Part shown: one piece after another, positions 6,523 through 13,645 of the stretch
How positions within the stretch are numbered: the stretch's first letter is position 1
Layout of the letters: the number at the start of each line of letters is the position of its first letter
Assembly (NCBI GenBank): GCA_016235775.1
Contig: JACRIU010000103.1
Location: forward strand, 1-32,316
Direction of reading: 5' to 3'
DNA: 32,316 nt
Source of the DNA: Hydrogenophilales bacterium
GTDB lineage: Bacteria; Pseudomonadota; Gammaproteobacteria; Burkholderiales; Thiobacteraceae
The notes under the pieces: model-generated
Databases searched by the model: none
What the model was told of the DNA's origin: nothing
Seen by the model: only the letters and a program-made list of their open reading frames with translations
Translations under genes and position numbers: made by a program

Positions 6523-7668
6523 ATGCCTGAATCCAGCACGGCTATCGTGGGCGCCTCCGTGGCGCTGCTTGAGGCTGGTCACCGCCTTGCCTGCGGCGGT
6601 GACTGGACGGTGCATGGCATCGCCGGCTTGCGCGCGCGCCTGAACAAACTTGCCTGGGTCGCCGGCGGCGAGTTGGTCATCGATTTTTCCCAAGTGACGC
6701 GGCTCGATACGGCTGGCGTCTGGGTGCTGCACCACATCGTTGAAGATCGCGCCCAACATGGTCAAACCGTTCGGGTCGAAGGCATGCATGAGGACTACGC
6801 GGCGCTGCGGCGCTTGGTGGAATCGCGTGCACCGAAAAAGATTTCGCCGCTTAAAGCGCATGAGGCTAGCCCGCTTGAGGTCCTGGGTTACCACGCTTGG
6901 CACTGGTTCGAGCAAACGCGCGGCATGTTGCATTTCGTCGGCGAGAACGCCGTGGCTTTGCTGCACGCGCTGAAGTCGCCCAGGCATCTGCGATTTCGCC
7001 CAATCCTCTCCAATATCCAGCAAGCCGGTTTCGATGCCCTGCCCATTGTCGGGCTGCTCTCGTTTCTGATCGGCATGGTGATCGCCTATCAAGGCTCGGT
7101 GCAGCTTGCGCGTTATGGCGCGAATATTTTCATCGCGGATCTGGTGGGGCATGCCACGCTGCGCGAGCTGGCGCCGATGATGGTGGCGATCATCGTCGCC
7201 GGGCGCTCCGGCTCGGCCTATGCCGCGCAAATCGGCACCATGAAAGTGACCGAGGAAATAGACGCGCTGCGCACCATGGGCGTGTCGCCGCTGGAATTGC
7301 TGGTGCTGCCGAAACTCGTCGCCCTGCTGATCGCCTTGCCTTTGCTCACGGTGTTCGCCGATTTTACCGGCGTGCTGGGCGGCATGCTGGTGGCGAGCAC
7401 GCAGCTCGATGTGGATACCTACACCTTCCTGGATCGCTTCGACGATGCGATTAAAGTCTCCACGTTTTTATTCGGGGTGGGCAAGGCGCCGGTATTCGCC
7501 CTGATTATCGCGCTGGTGGGGTGCTATTCCGGTTTCCAGGCGCGCGGCAGCGCGGATAGCGTGGGGCGGCAAACCACCGTATCCGTGGTGCAGTCGATTT
7601 TCCTGATCATCATCGCGGACGCGATTTTTTCCATCGTGGCGAGCGCCACGCACCTGGGTTGGAAATGA
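6523..7668 (+). CDS. mlaE: Lipid-transport ABC permease MlaE with fused N-terminal STAS (MlaB-like) domain
   Basis: A 381-residue protein. Residues about 20-105 form a STAS domain (GELVIDFSQVTRLDTAGVWVLHHIV), equivalent to the separate MlaB protein of enterobacteria. Residues about 125-381 are the MlaE permease (ILSNIQQAGFDALPIVGLLSFLIGMVIAYQ, ELAPMMVAIIVAGRSGSAYAAQIGTMKVTEEIDALRTMGVSP, and C-terminal helices). With MlaF and MlaD it forms an inner-membrane complex moving phospholipids or related lipids between membranes. The stop overlaps the mlaF start (ATGA). The fusion is known in other proteobacteria. The start lacks a ribosome site; see the possible short-leader promoter. Confidence 0.93.
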   Translation: MPESSTAIVGASVALLEAGHRLACGGDWTVHGIAGLRARLNKLAWVAGGELVIDFSQVTRLDTAGVWVLHHIVEDRAQHGQTVRVEGMHEDYAALRRLVESRAPKKISPLKAHEASPLEVLGYHAWHWFEQTRGMLHFVGENAVALLHALKSPRHLRFRPILSNIQQAGFDALPIVGLLSFLIGMVIAYQGSVQLARYGANIFIADLVGHATLRELAPMMVAIIVAGRSGSAYAAQIGTMKVTEEIDALRTMGVSPLELLVLPKLVALLIALPLLTVFADFTGVLGGMLVASTQLDVDTYTFLDRFDDAIKVSTFLFGVGKAPVFALIIALVGCYSGFQARGSADSVGRQTTVSVVQSIFLIIIADAIFSIVASATHLGWK

Positions 7669-8444
7669 AGCGCGAGCCGGTCATCGAAATCGAGCACCTC
7701 GTCACCCGTTTCGGTGACATCGTGGTGCATGAGGATATTAGCCTGACGATCGAGCGCGGCGAAATATTCGCCATCGCCGGCGCCAGCGGTTGCGGCAAAT
7801 CCACGCTGTTGCGCGAGATCGTGATGTTGATGCCGCTGTATGCCGGCCGTATCCGTGTTCTGGGTCGCGATATCGCGCACATTGGCGCGGCAGAGGCGGC
7901 CCGCCTGCGCCGGCGTTGGGCCATGATGTTCCAAGGCGGCGCCTTGTTTTCCGGCCTGACCGTCGCCGAGAATGTGGCGCTGCCCTTGCGCGAACACACC
8001 GACCTCACGCCGGATGACATTGTGGAATTGGCGCATATCAAGATTGCGCTGGCCGGCCTGCCCGCCGGCGCAGCCAACAAGTTTCCGCGCGAGCTATCCG
8101 GCGGGCTGAAGAAACGGGCGGCGCTGGCGCGCGCCATCGCGCTCGATCCGGAGCTGCTGTTTCTCGACGAACCTTCGTCCGGGCTCGATCCCTTGGCGGC
8201 GAGCGGGCTGGATGAATTAGTATTGAGCTTGAAGGAATCGCTCAAACTCACCATCATTATCGTGACGCATGATTTGGATCTGTTGTGGCGCGTCACCGAC
8301 CGCGTTGCGATATTGGGTGACAAGCGTGTAGTCGGGCTGGGCACGATGCCGGCCTTGGCCGAATCGCCGCATCCCTTGGTGCGGGAGTATTTTCACGGCC
8401 CGCGCGGGCGGGCCGTAGGGGCGTTGCATGGAAACCAAGGTTAA
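7665..8444 (+). CDS. mlaF: Lipid-transport ABC ATPase MlaF
   Basis: A 259-residue ABC ATPase. Walker A is GASGCGKSTLL (about residues 39-49), the signature is ELSGGLKKRAALARA, Walker B is LLFLDEPSSGLDP and the switch histidine lies in IIVTHDLD. The KKRAALARA form of the signature is characteristic of the MlaF/Ttg2A subfamily. It powers lipid movement by the MlaE permease. ATG 7665 overlaps the mlaE stop by the ATGA arrangement, and its own 3' end overlaps mlaD by 17 bp, so the three are tightly coupled. Confidence 0.95.
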   Translation: MKREPVIEIEHLVTRFGDIVVHEDISLTIERGEIFAIAGASGCGKSTLLREIVMLMPLYAGRIRVLGRDIAHIGAAEAARLRRRWAMMFQGGALFSGLTVAENVALPLREHTDLTPDDIVELAHIKIALAGLPAGAANKFPRELSGGLKKRAALARAIALDPELLFLDEPSSGLDPLAASGLDELVLSLKESLKLTIIIVTHDLDLLWRVTDRVAILGDKRVVGLGTMPALAESPHPLVREYFHGPRGRAVGALHGNQG

Positions 8445-9354
8445 TTACACCATTGTGGGCGTGTTCGTGCTGCTGTTGGGCGGGGCGCTGCTGGGCGTTG
8501 CTTTTTGGTTGTCCGCCGGCGGCCAGTTGCAGCGCGATCAGCAGAGATATCACGCCTATTTTGACGAGTCGGTCGCGGGCCTCAACCGCAATGCCCCGGT
8601 ACGCTATCGCGGGGTAGAAGTGGGGCGCGTCGTCGAGATTGCGCTGGCGCCCGATCAGAGCGGTCGAGTGCAGGTCCTCATGAGAATAAATCGCGACACC
8701 CCGATCAAACAAGACACGATCGCAAAACTTAAAATGCAGGGGCTGACCGGGCTTGCATCCCTCGAACTTTCCGGCGGCAGCGCGATCGCCCACCCGTTGA
8801 CCAAGGGAAAAGATCAGGCGTATCCGGTCATCCCCACCCAGCCTTCGTTTCTCAAGCAGCTCGATACCGCCGTCAGCGGTTTGTTGAGCAACCTGGCCGA
8901 GACCAGCGAGAACATCAATGCGCTTACCGATGCCGAGATGCGCAAATCGATGAAGCGTATATTGGTCAATGTGGAAACCGTCACCCAAATGCTGGCTGAA
9001 CAAAAACCGGCCATCGAAGCGCTGCTGAAAAATACCGGGCGCACCCTCGATACCGGCGCCCATGCGGCGGAAGAAGTCGGCAAGCTCGCCAAGCGCCTGA
9101 ACCAAACCGCCGGCATGATGGAAACCATGGTCACGGATATTTCCGCCGCCAGCCGCAGCGTGTGCGCCACCTTGGACGATACGCGCCAGCCGCTGCGCGA
9201 CCTGTCCGGACAGACCTTGCCGGAGTTGAATGCCTTGGCGGCGGAGCTGCGCGAACTGTCGGTGACCATGAAGCGGGTCGGCGCCGAAATCGAACAACAA
9301 CCGGAGATGCTGATTTTCGGCCGCGGACAGCCACGGCCGGGGCCGGGTGAGTGA
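8428..9354 (+). CDS. mlaD: MCE-domain substrate-binding protein of the Mla-type transporter
   Basis: A 308-residue protein with an N-terminal membrane helix (about 8-29, IVGVFVLLLGGALLGVAFWL) and an MCE domain (YHAYFDESVAGLNRNAPVRYRGVEVGRV ... LKMQGLTGLASLELSGG). Residues about 140-295 are a long, mostly alpha-helical tail with heptad-like spacing. Enterobacterial MlaD is about 180 residues, so this longer form resembles MCE proteins that build an extended helical tube or needle. Such a form would suit a system without an obvious periplasmic MlaC shuttle, and no mlaC gene is seen in the window. Product identity is secure; the tube idea is inference. Confidence 0.92.
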   Translation: METKVNYTIVGVFVLLLGGALLGVAFWLSAGGQLQRDQQRYHAYFDESVAGLNRNAPVRYRGVEVGRVVEIALAPDQSGRVQVLMRINRDTPIKQDTIAKLKMQGLTGLASLELSGGSAIAHPLTKGKDQAYPVIPTQPSFLKQLDTAVSGLLSNLAETSENINALTDAEMRKSMKRILVNVETVTQMLAEQKPAIEALLKNTGRTLDTGAHAAEEVGKLAKRLNQTAGMMETMVTDISAASRSVCATLDDTRQPLRDLSGQTLPELNALAAELRELSVTMKRVGAEIEQQPEMLIFGRGQPRPGPGE

Positions 9355-9407
9355 AAAGCAGGCGTCAGGATTCAGGCGTCGGGGAACATCTATTTTGAGG
9401 TCATGCG

Positions 9408-10010
9408 ATGCGGAAATGGGTGAGTGGAATTAGTTTGATCGGTCTGGTGCTGCTGGCTGCGTGCGTTGGCCCGCAGGGCAAGCAAGCGGATACGGCTACC
9501 TATCTGCTGAGCGCCGCGCTGCCGGCGAAATCCACCGGTGCAAAATCGGCGGTCACTGTGCTGGTCACGCCGATGCGCGCGCATCCCGGCTTCGACACGC
9601 CGCGCATGGCCTATGTGCGCGAAGCGAATCGCATCGAGTATTACGCCTACCATCGCTGGGTGGAAACGCCGGCGCGCATGCTCACGCCCTTGATCGCGCA
9701 GGCGCTGGAGTCCGGTGGCGCATTCGGCGCGGTGGTGCAGTCGCCGGCTTCGGTGCGCGCGAAATTGCGCCTGGATACCGAGCTGGTGAGCTTGATGCAG
9801 GACTTTACGCAGCAGCCGAGCCGGGTGCGGCTGATTGTGCGCGCGCAGCTGGTGGATGCCGGCAGTGGCGCGGTGATTGCCACGCGCACTTTTGAAGCGC
9901 AGGAAAACGCGACGGCCGAAGCGGCATATGGCGGGGCCGCGGCCGCGAATCGCGCCACGGCAGAAATATTATCCAGGCTCAGTGATTGGTGCGCGGCGGT
10001 GGCGAAATGA
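9408..10010 (+). CDS. PqiC-like outer-membrane lipoprotein of an MCE transport system
   Basis: A 200-residue lipoprotein. The signal MRKWVSGISLIGLVLLAACVG ends in a good lipobox (LAAC), with modified Cys at about 19. The rest matches the ABC-type transport auxiliary lipoprotein family (PqiC/YmbA type): TATYLLSAALPA, VTVLVTPMRAHPGFDTPRMAYV, RIEYYAYHRWVETPARML, then the C-terminal sheet. In MCE systems these lipoproteins give an outer-membrane end point. GAGG lies just upstream of ATG 9408. The preceding 53-bp gap holds a short direct repeat (CAGGCGTC at 9359 and 9373). The stop overlaps the next start (ATGA). Confidence 0.88.
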   Translation: MRKWVSGISLIGLVLLAACVGPQGKQADTATYLLSAALPAKSTGAKSAVTVLVTPMRAHPGFDTPRMAYVREANRIEYYAYHRWVETPARMLTPLIAQALESGGAFGAVVQSPASVRAKLRLDTELVSLMQDFTQQPSRVRLIVRAQLVDAGSGAVIATRTFEAQENATAEAAYGGAAAANRATAEILSRLSDWCAAVAK

Positions 10011-12355
10011 CGCAACAGGCATTGTCGCGGGCGGTGGAGCACCATCGCGCGGGAGAGCTGGCGCAAGCCGAACAGTATTACCGTGAGGTGCTGCAACGCG
10101 ATCCGCAGCACCCCGATGCGCTGCATCTGCTCGGCTTGATCGCGCACCAGCGCGGCCAGCACCAAGACGCGATCGATCTGATCAATCAGGCGCTCAAGAA
10201 AAATAATCGCGATATCCATTTTCATATTCATCTCGGCCAGGCCTATCGCCAAGCCAAGCGTCTGGATGAATCGGTTCAGGCGCTGAAAAAAGCCATCAAG
10301 CTTCAGCCGCAAAATGCCGAGGCGCATCATGAGTTGGGCTTGGCGCTGGCCGATAGCGGCAAGCACGAAGCAGCGCTGGCGGAATACGATCGCGCCATGA
10401 AGCTCGACATGCACAATCCATTCGCGCCGTTGAATGCCGGTAATAGCTGCCACCTCCTCGGCGACTTCGAGCGTGCGCTGCCCTACTATCGGCAGGTATT
10501 GGCGCGCGCGCCTCAATTTGCCGAGGGCTATAACAATCTCGGCTCCACGCTGTTTCAACTCGGGCGCATCGAAGAATCCCGGCCGCTGATTGAGAAAGCG
10601 CTGGAGCTCAAACCGGACTATGCCGAGGCGCTGGTCAACCACGCCAACATTCTGCGTCAAGACCATCGCTTCGAAGCGGCGCTGGCGTGCCTCGACCGCG
10701 CGCTTGAACTCAAACCGGGTTTTTTTCTGGCGCTGTTCAACAAGGCCAACGCCTTGGCGGAGTCGGGGCGGCACGCGGAGTCGGTGCCTTTTTTCGATCA
10801 AGTGCTGGCGCTGCAACCCGATTATCCCGAAGCGCTGAGCAATAAAGCCGCGGTAATGGGCGATCTGCAACACACCGAAGAAGCGGTCGAGCTTGCGCGG
10901 CAGGCGGTGAAACGGAATCCGAATTTCGCCGAAGGCTACAACAATCTGGGCGCCAATTTGATGCAGTTGGGCCGGATACAAGATGCGTATTTGGCGCTGC
11001 AGCGCGCGATGAGCCTGAAGCCCGGCTACGAATCGCCTTATCTCAATATGGCCAAGCTGCTGTGGTCGGTGGGCGATGCCCAGGAAGCCATGCGCTTCCT
11101 CGGGCTGCTGCTCGACAGGAATCCGCGCCACGAAGAGGCGAAGCGCTGCAAGCTGCTATTCGAACTTTACATCTATCAAGAGCAGCCGTTGCCGCCACGC
11201 GCGCCGATTTCCTTCGGTGCGCCCACGGCCAAGGAGCGCTTCGCACAGCGCAAAGACCCGCGCAAAAAAATCCGCATTGGCTATATCTCCTCCGATTTTC
11301 GCCTGCATCCGGTCGGGCGCAACATCTGGCCGGTGCTGGAAGGGCATGACCGCAGCCAGTTCGAGCTTTATCTCTACGGCGCGGTGCACCAGCCGGATGC
11401 GCTCACCGAACGCTTTAAGGAAATCGCGGATCATTATCAGTCCGTGCTCGGCATGAACGACGAACAAATCGCGGATCAAGTTCGGCGCGATGAAGTGGAT
11501 ATTCTGGTGATTCTCGCCGCGCGCTTCGACAACAACAAGCCGCTGGTCGCCGCTTACCGCGCTGCCCCGGTGCAAGTGAGCTTCCATGATCCGGCGTCGA
11601 GCTATCTGGCCGACATGGATTACCTCATCACCGACATCACGATGAATCCGCCCGATACCCAGGAATGGTTCACGGAAAAGCTGGTGCGCCTGCCGACGTT
11701 TTATTTGCACCTGCCGCTGAACGACGCGCCGCCGACCCTGCCGCCCCCCGCCTTGGGGCGCGGTTATACCACCTTCGGCTGCTTCAATAACGTGGCCAAG
11801 CTCAACCCGCAAAGCGTGTTCATCTGGTCCGAAGTGCTGAAAGCGGTGCCGGATTCACGGCTGGTATTGAAATACAAGGAAATGTTCAACGAACCCTTCG
11901 TGCATGCGCATTACATAGATATGTTCGCGCATTACGGCATTCCCGCCGAACGGGTGCGGCTCCTCACCGAACAATTGAGTTTTGTCGAGCACTTGGCCGC
12001 CTATCGCGATATCGATATCGCGCTCGATCCCTTCCCCTTCAACGGTTCCACCACCACGTTCGAAGCCCTGTGGATGGGCATCCCCGTGGTCACCCTGGCC
12101 GGCCATTCCATGGTGGCGCGCTGGGGCGCCTCCATGCTGCGCCGCGTCGGACTGTCGAGCCTGGTGGCGCAAATGCCGGGCGACTATGTGCAAATCGCCG
12201 CGCGCCTTGCCGCCGACCTGCCGCGCCTCACCGCCCTGCGCGCCGATTTGCGCAACCAAGTCGCCAAGTCGCCGCTATGCGATCACCGCCGCCGCGCCAA
12301 GCAGTTGGACCGGGTGTTTAAATACATGTGGCGCGCATGGTGCGCGCAGGATTGA
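10007..12355 (+). CDS. TPR protein with C-terminal SPINDLY/O-GlcNAc transferase-like domain
   Basis: A 782-residue protein. Residues about 1-390 are a run of tetratricopeptide repeats (AEQYYREVLQRDPQHPDALHLLG and about ten similar units). From about 418 it is a GT41-type O-GlcNAc transferase-like domain: KIRIGYISSDFRLHPVGR, AAPVQVSFHDPASS, MDYLITD, FGCFNNVAKLNPQSVFIWSEVL, VPDSRLVLK, and the sugar-nucleotide site DPFPFNGSTTTFEALWMGIPVVTLAG. The segment before AAPVQ reads ILAARFDNNKP instead of the common DLxGHTxGNR, so one usual catalytic-region histidine is missing. ATG 10007 overlaps the lipoprotein stop (ATGA). The acceptor is unknown; an envelope protein or glycan is possible from the operon context. 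Confidence 0.87.
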   Translation: MTQQALSRAVEHHRAGELAQAEQYYREVLQRDPQHPDALHLLGLIAHQRGQHQDAIDLINQALKKNNRDIHFHIHLGQAYRQAKRLDESVQALKKAIKLQPQNAEAHHELGLALADSGKHEAALAEYDRAMKLDMHNPFAPLNAGNSCHLLGDFERALPYYRQVLARAPQFAEGYNNLGSTLFQLGRIEESRPLIEKALELKPDYAEALVNHANILRQDHRFEAALACLDRALELKPGFFLALFNKANALAESGRHAESVPFFDQVLALQPDYPEALSNKAAVMGDLQHTEEAVELARQAVKRNPNFAEGYNNLGANLMQLGRIQDAYLALQRAMSLKPGYESPYLNMAKLLWSVGDAQEAMRFLGLLLDRNPRHEEAKRCKLLFELYIYQEQPLPPRAPISFGAPTAKERFAQRKDPRKKIRIGYISSDFRLHPVGRNIWPVLEGHDRSQFELYLYGAVHQPDALTERFKEIADHYQSVLGMNDEQIADQVRRDEVDILVILAARFDNNKPLVAAYRAAPVQVSFHDPASSYLADMDYLITDITMNPPDTQEWFTEKLVRLPTFYLHLPLNDAPPTLPPPALGRGYTTFGCFNNVAKLNPQSVFIWSEVLKAVPDSRLVLKYKEMFNEPFVHAHYIDMFAHYGIPAERVRLLTEQLSFVEHLAAYRDIDIALDPFPFNGSTTTFEALWMGIPVVTLAGHSMVARWGASMLRRVGLSSLVAQMPGDYVQIAARLAADLPRLTALRADLRNQVAKSPLCDHRRRAKQLDRVFKYMWRAWCAQD

Positions 12356-12384
12356 TAGTTTCAAAGGGTTAAGGAGTTTGCCGC

Positions 12385-12591
12385 ATGCTTCCGGAAGAAA
12401 TCGAGAAAATAAAACACCACATCATCGAACTGGGCATCGAACACCGTGATCTCGATGACGCCATCGCCCGCCTCACCGCCGACGCCGAGCCGGATGAGCT
12501 GCAAATCCGCCGTCTGAAGAAACGCAAGCTGTGGTTGAAAGATGAAATAGCGCGTTTGCAGATGCAGATCACGCCGGACATCCCGGCCTAG
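12385..12591 (+). CDS. YdcH family protein (DUF465)
   Basis: A 68-residue, highly charged, all-helical protein with the DUF465 pattern: LPEEIEKIKHHIIELGIEHRDLDDAI, then an Asp/Glu turn, then LQIRRLKKRKLWLKDEIARLQ. It probably forms a short antiparallel coiled coil. No function is established for the family. AAGGAG at 12371-12376 lies eight bases before ATG 12385. It may be the last gene of the preceding operon, 29 bp after the glycosyltransferase stop, or its own unit. Confidence 0.87.
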   Translation: MLPEEIEKIKHHIIELGIEHRDLDDAIARLTADAEPDELQIRRLKKRKLWLKDEIARLQMQITPDIPA

Positions 12592-12932
12592 CAGCGTGAA
12601 GTGGTAGCGCCGGCATCCTTGCCGGCATGGCGCGCAAGGCGCACCTTTCACCCGCAAGGGGTACGCCGGCGGGTACCCCGCTGCTTACCCCCGTAAAGGG
12701 GACGCCGCCAGACGCTCGCCCTGCGGGCGGTCTTCCCCCCGCTGGGGAGGCTTCGCGCTGGCGCAGGCAGCGGCCCTCCCGCAGCCCCTGCCAGGGGAAA
12801 GGCGTATTTAGAAAATATTTTCCAGTTCCTGGAATAAATCCCGCCAGCCACTGTTTACCCGTGTAAGGGTGGCCCCATGTCTGCGACAAACTACCCGGAT
12901 TGTATTTAAAACCGATTTTATTGGAGGAAGAT
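12592..12932. repeat. Palindrome-rich intergenic region before the P460 gene
   Basis: 341 bp with no credible gene. It holds a hairpin GCCGGCA-TCCT-TGCCGGC (12609-12626), GGGGTAC/GTACCCC arms around a GCCGGC core (12658-12679), and CCCCTG-C-CAGGGG (12785-12797). Three degenerate copies of an ACCC-cg-AAGGG-GCC unit occur at about 12650-12667, 12687-12706 and 12857-12874. Two overlapping palindromes lie at 12811-12834. The first hairpin may end the DUF465 transcript; the rest looks like repeat-element debris plus the leader of the downstream gene. Confidence 0.5.
12811..12834. promoter_or_regulatory. Overlapping palindromes upstream of the cytochrome P460 gene
   Basis: GAAAATATTTTC (12811-12822) is a perfect 12-bp palindrome, and TTCCAG-TTC-CTGGAA (12820-12834) a perfect 6-bp-arm palindrome; they share three bases. 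They lie about 100 bp before ATG 12933, an AT-rich island in GC-rich surroundings, as expected for a regulator site. The regulator is not identifiable. Confidence 0.4.
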
Positions 12933-13481
12933 ATGTTATTTCTGAATACACTTGCGCGTGCCGGCATGGGTGCCAACCTCGTGAAGATGACGGGAGTGGC
13001 GTTGTTTGCCGCAATGTTTGCCACATCAGTTTGGGCGGAAAAACCGGCCGTCGCGCCGGCGCCAAACGGCATTACGCTTCCCGAAGGCTATAAGGACTGG
13101 CGTGTGATTTCAGTCGCGCACCGCACGGACAACAACACCATGCGCGCCATCGTCGGCAACGATATCGCCATGGAAGCCGCGCGCAAGGGACAGACCAAGC
13201 CTTGGCCCGATGGCGCCATTCTCGGCAAGCTGGTCTGGAAAGCCGAGACGGATGCCAATTGGCCAACGGCGACGGTGCCCGGAAAATTCGTGCATGCGGA
13301 ATTCATGATCAAAGAGGCCAAGAAGTACGAAGCAACCGGCGGCTGGGGGTTTGCACGCTGGCTGGGCGAAGAGCAAAAACCGTTTGGAACGGACGCCGGA
13401 TTCGTGCAAGGCTGCTTCGCTTGCCACACGCCGGTGAAGGGCAATGATTATGTGTTTACGCAACCGGCCAAGTTGCCGTAA
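12933..13481 (+). CDS. Cytochrome P460 family heme protein, periplasmic
   Basis: A 182-residue exported cytochrome. The signal peptide ends at about residue 35 (FAAMFATSVWA-EKP). The mature part is the P460 fold: LPEGYKDWRVISVAHRTDNNTMRAIVGNDIAMEAAR, WPDGAILGKLVWKAE, VHAEFMIKEAKKYEATGGWGFARW, and a C-terminal heme c motif CFACH (C161, C164, H165). Family members oxidise hydroxylamine and/or bind nitric oxide; the true P460 type has a lysine crosslink to heme, which I cannot confirm here. The start is set by TTGGAGGA with GGAGG at 12923-12927, five bases before ATG 12933. It is monocistronic and convergent with the downstream methyltransferase. Confidence 0.92.
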   Translation: MLFLNTLARAGMGANLVKMTGVALFAAMFATSVWAEKPAVAPAPNGITLPEGYKDWRVISVAHRTDNNTMRAIVGNDIAMEAARKGQTKPWPDGAILGKLVWKAETDANWPTATVPGKFVHAEFMIKEAKKYEATGGWGFARWLGEEQKPFGTDAGFVQGCFACHTPVKGNDYVFTQPAKLP

Positions 13482-13502
13482 CGCACATAGCGGAAACAAA
13501 TA

Positions 13503-13636
13503 GTTGAACCATGAAGTACGCGAAGCATCGCAAAGGAACTCCAGGATAACTATCCAGTCGCGCGCGCACGGGTAACGTCCCGGTGCCGCATGAGGCTTTG
13601 CTTTACTTCGCATCCTTTGCGTCCTTGGCGGTGCAA
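13503..13636. repeat. Imperfect inverted repeat of GAAG/CGAAGG-type units between convergent genes
   Basis: The left part (about 13503-13539, ACCATGAAGTACGCGAAGCA...) and right part (about 13601-13636, TTTACTTCGCATCCTTTGCG...) are made of the same short units on opposite strands. They resemble the common bacterial intergenic element built of GAAGGACGC-like units. The element fills the 164-bp gap between the P460 gene and the convergent methyltransferase gene and may act as a two-way transcript end. Confidence 0.45.
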
Positions 13637-13645
13637 GGCCGTATT

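Noticed and set aside
9647-11131. A 494-codon open frame on the minus strand
   Set aside because: It lies wholly opposite the well-supported lipoprotein and TPR protein genes, has a low-complexity Gln/Arg/Leu-rich translation with no recognisable domain, and is what GC-rich codon usage produces on the antisense strand.
10007-11240. Periodic structure in the TPR region as a possible DNA repeat array
   Set aside because: The ~102-bp periodicity comes from 34-residue protein repeats; units are diverged at DNA level, so it is not a CRISPR or tandem DNA array.
12569-13072. A 167-codon minus-strand frame before and into the P460 gene
   Set aside because: Proline/glycine/alanine-rich product from repeat DNA; it overlaps the P460 signal-peptide region in antisense.
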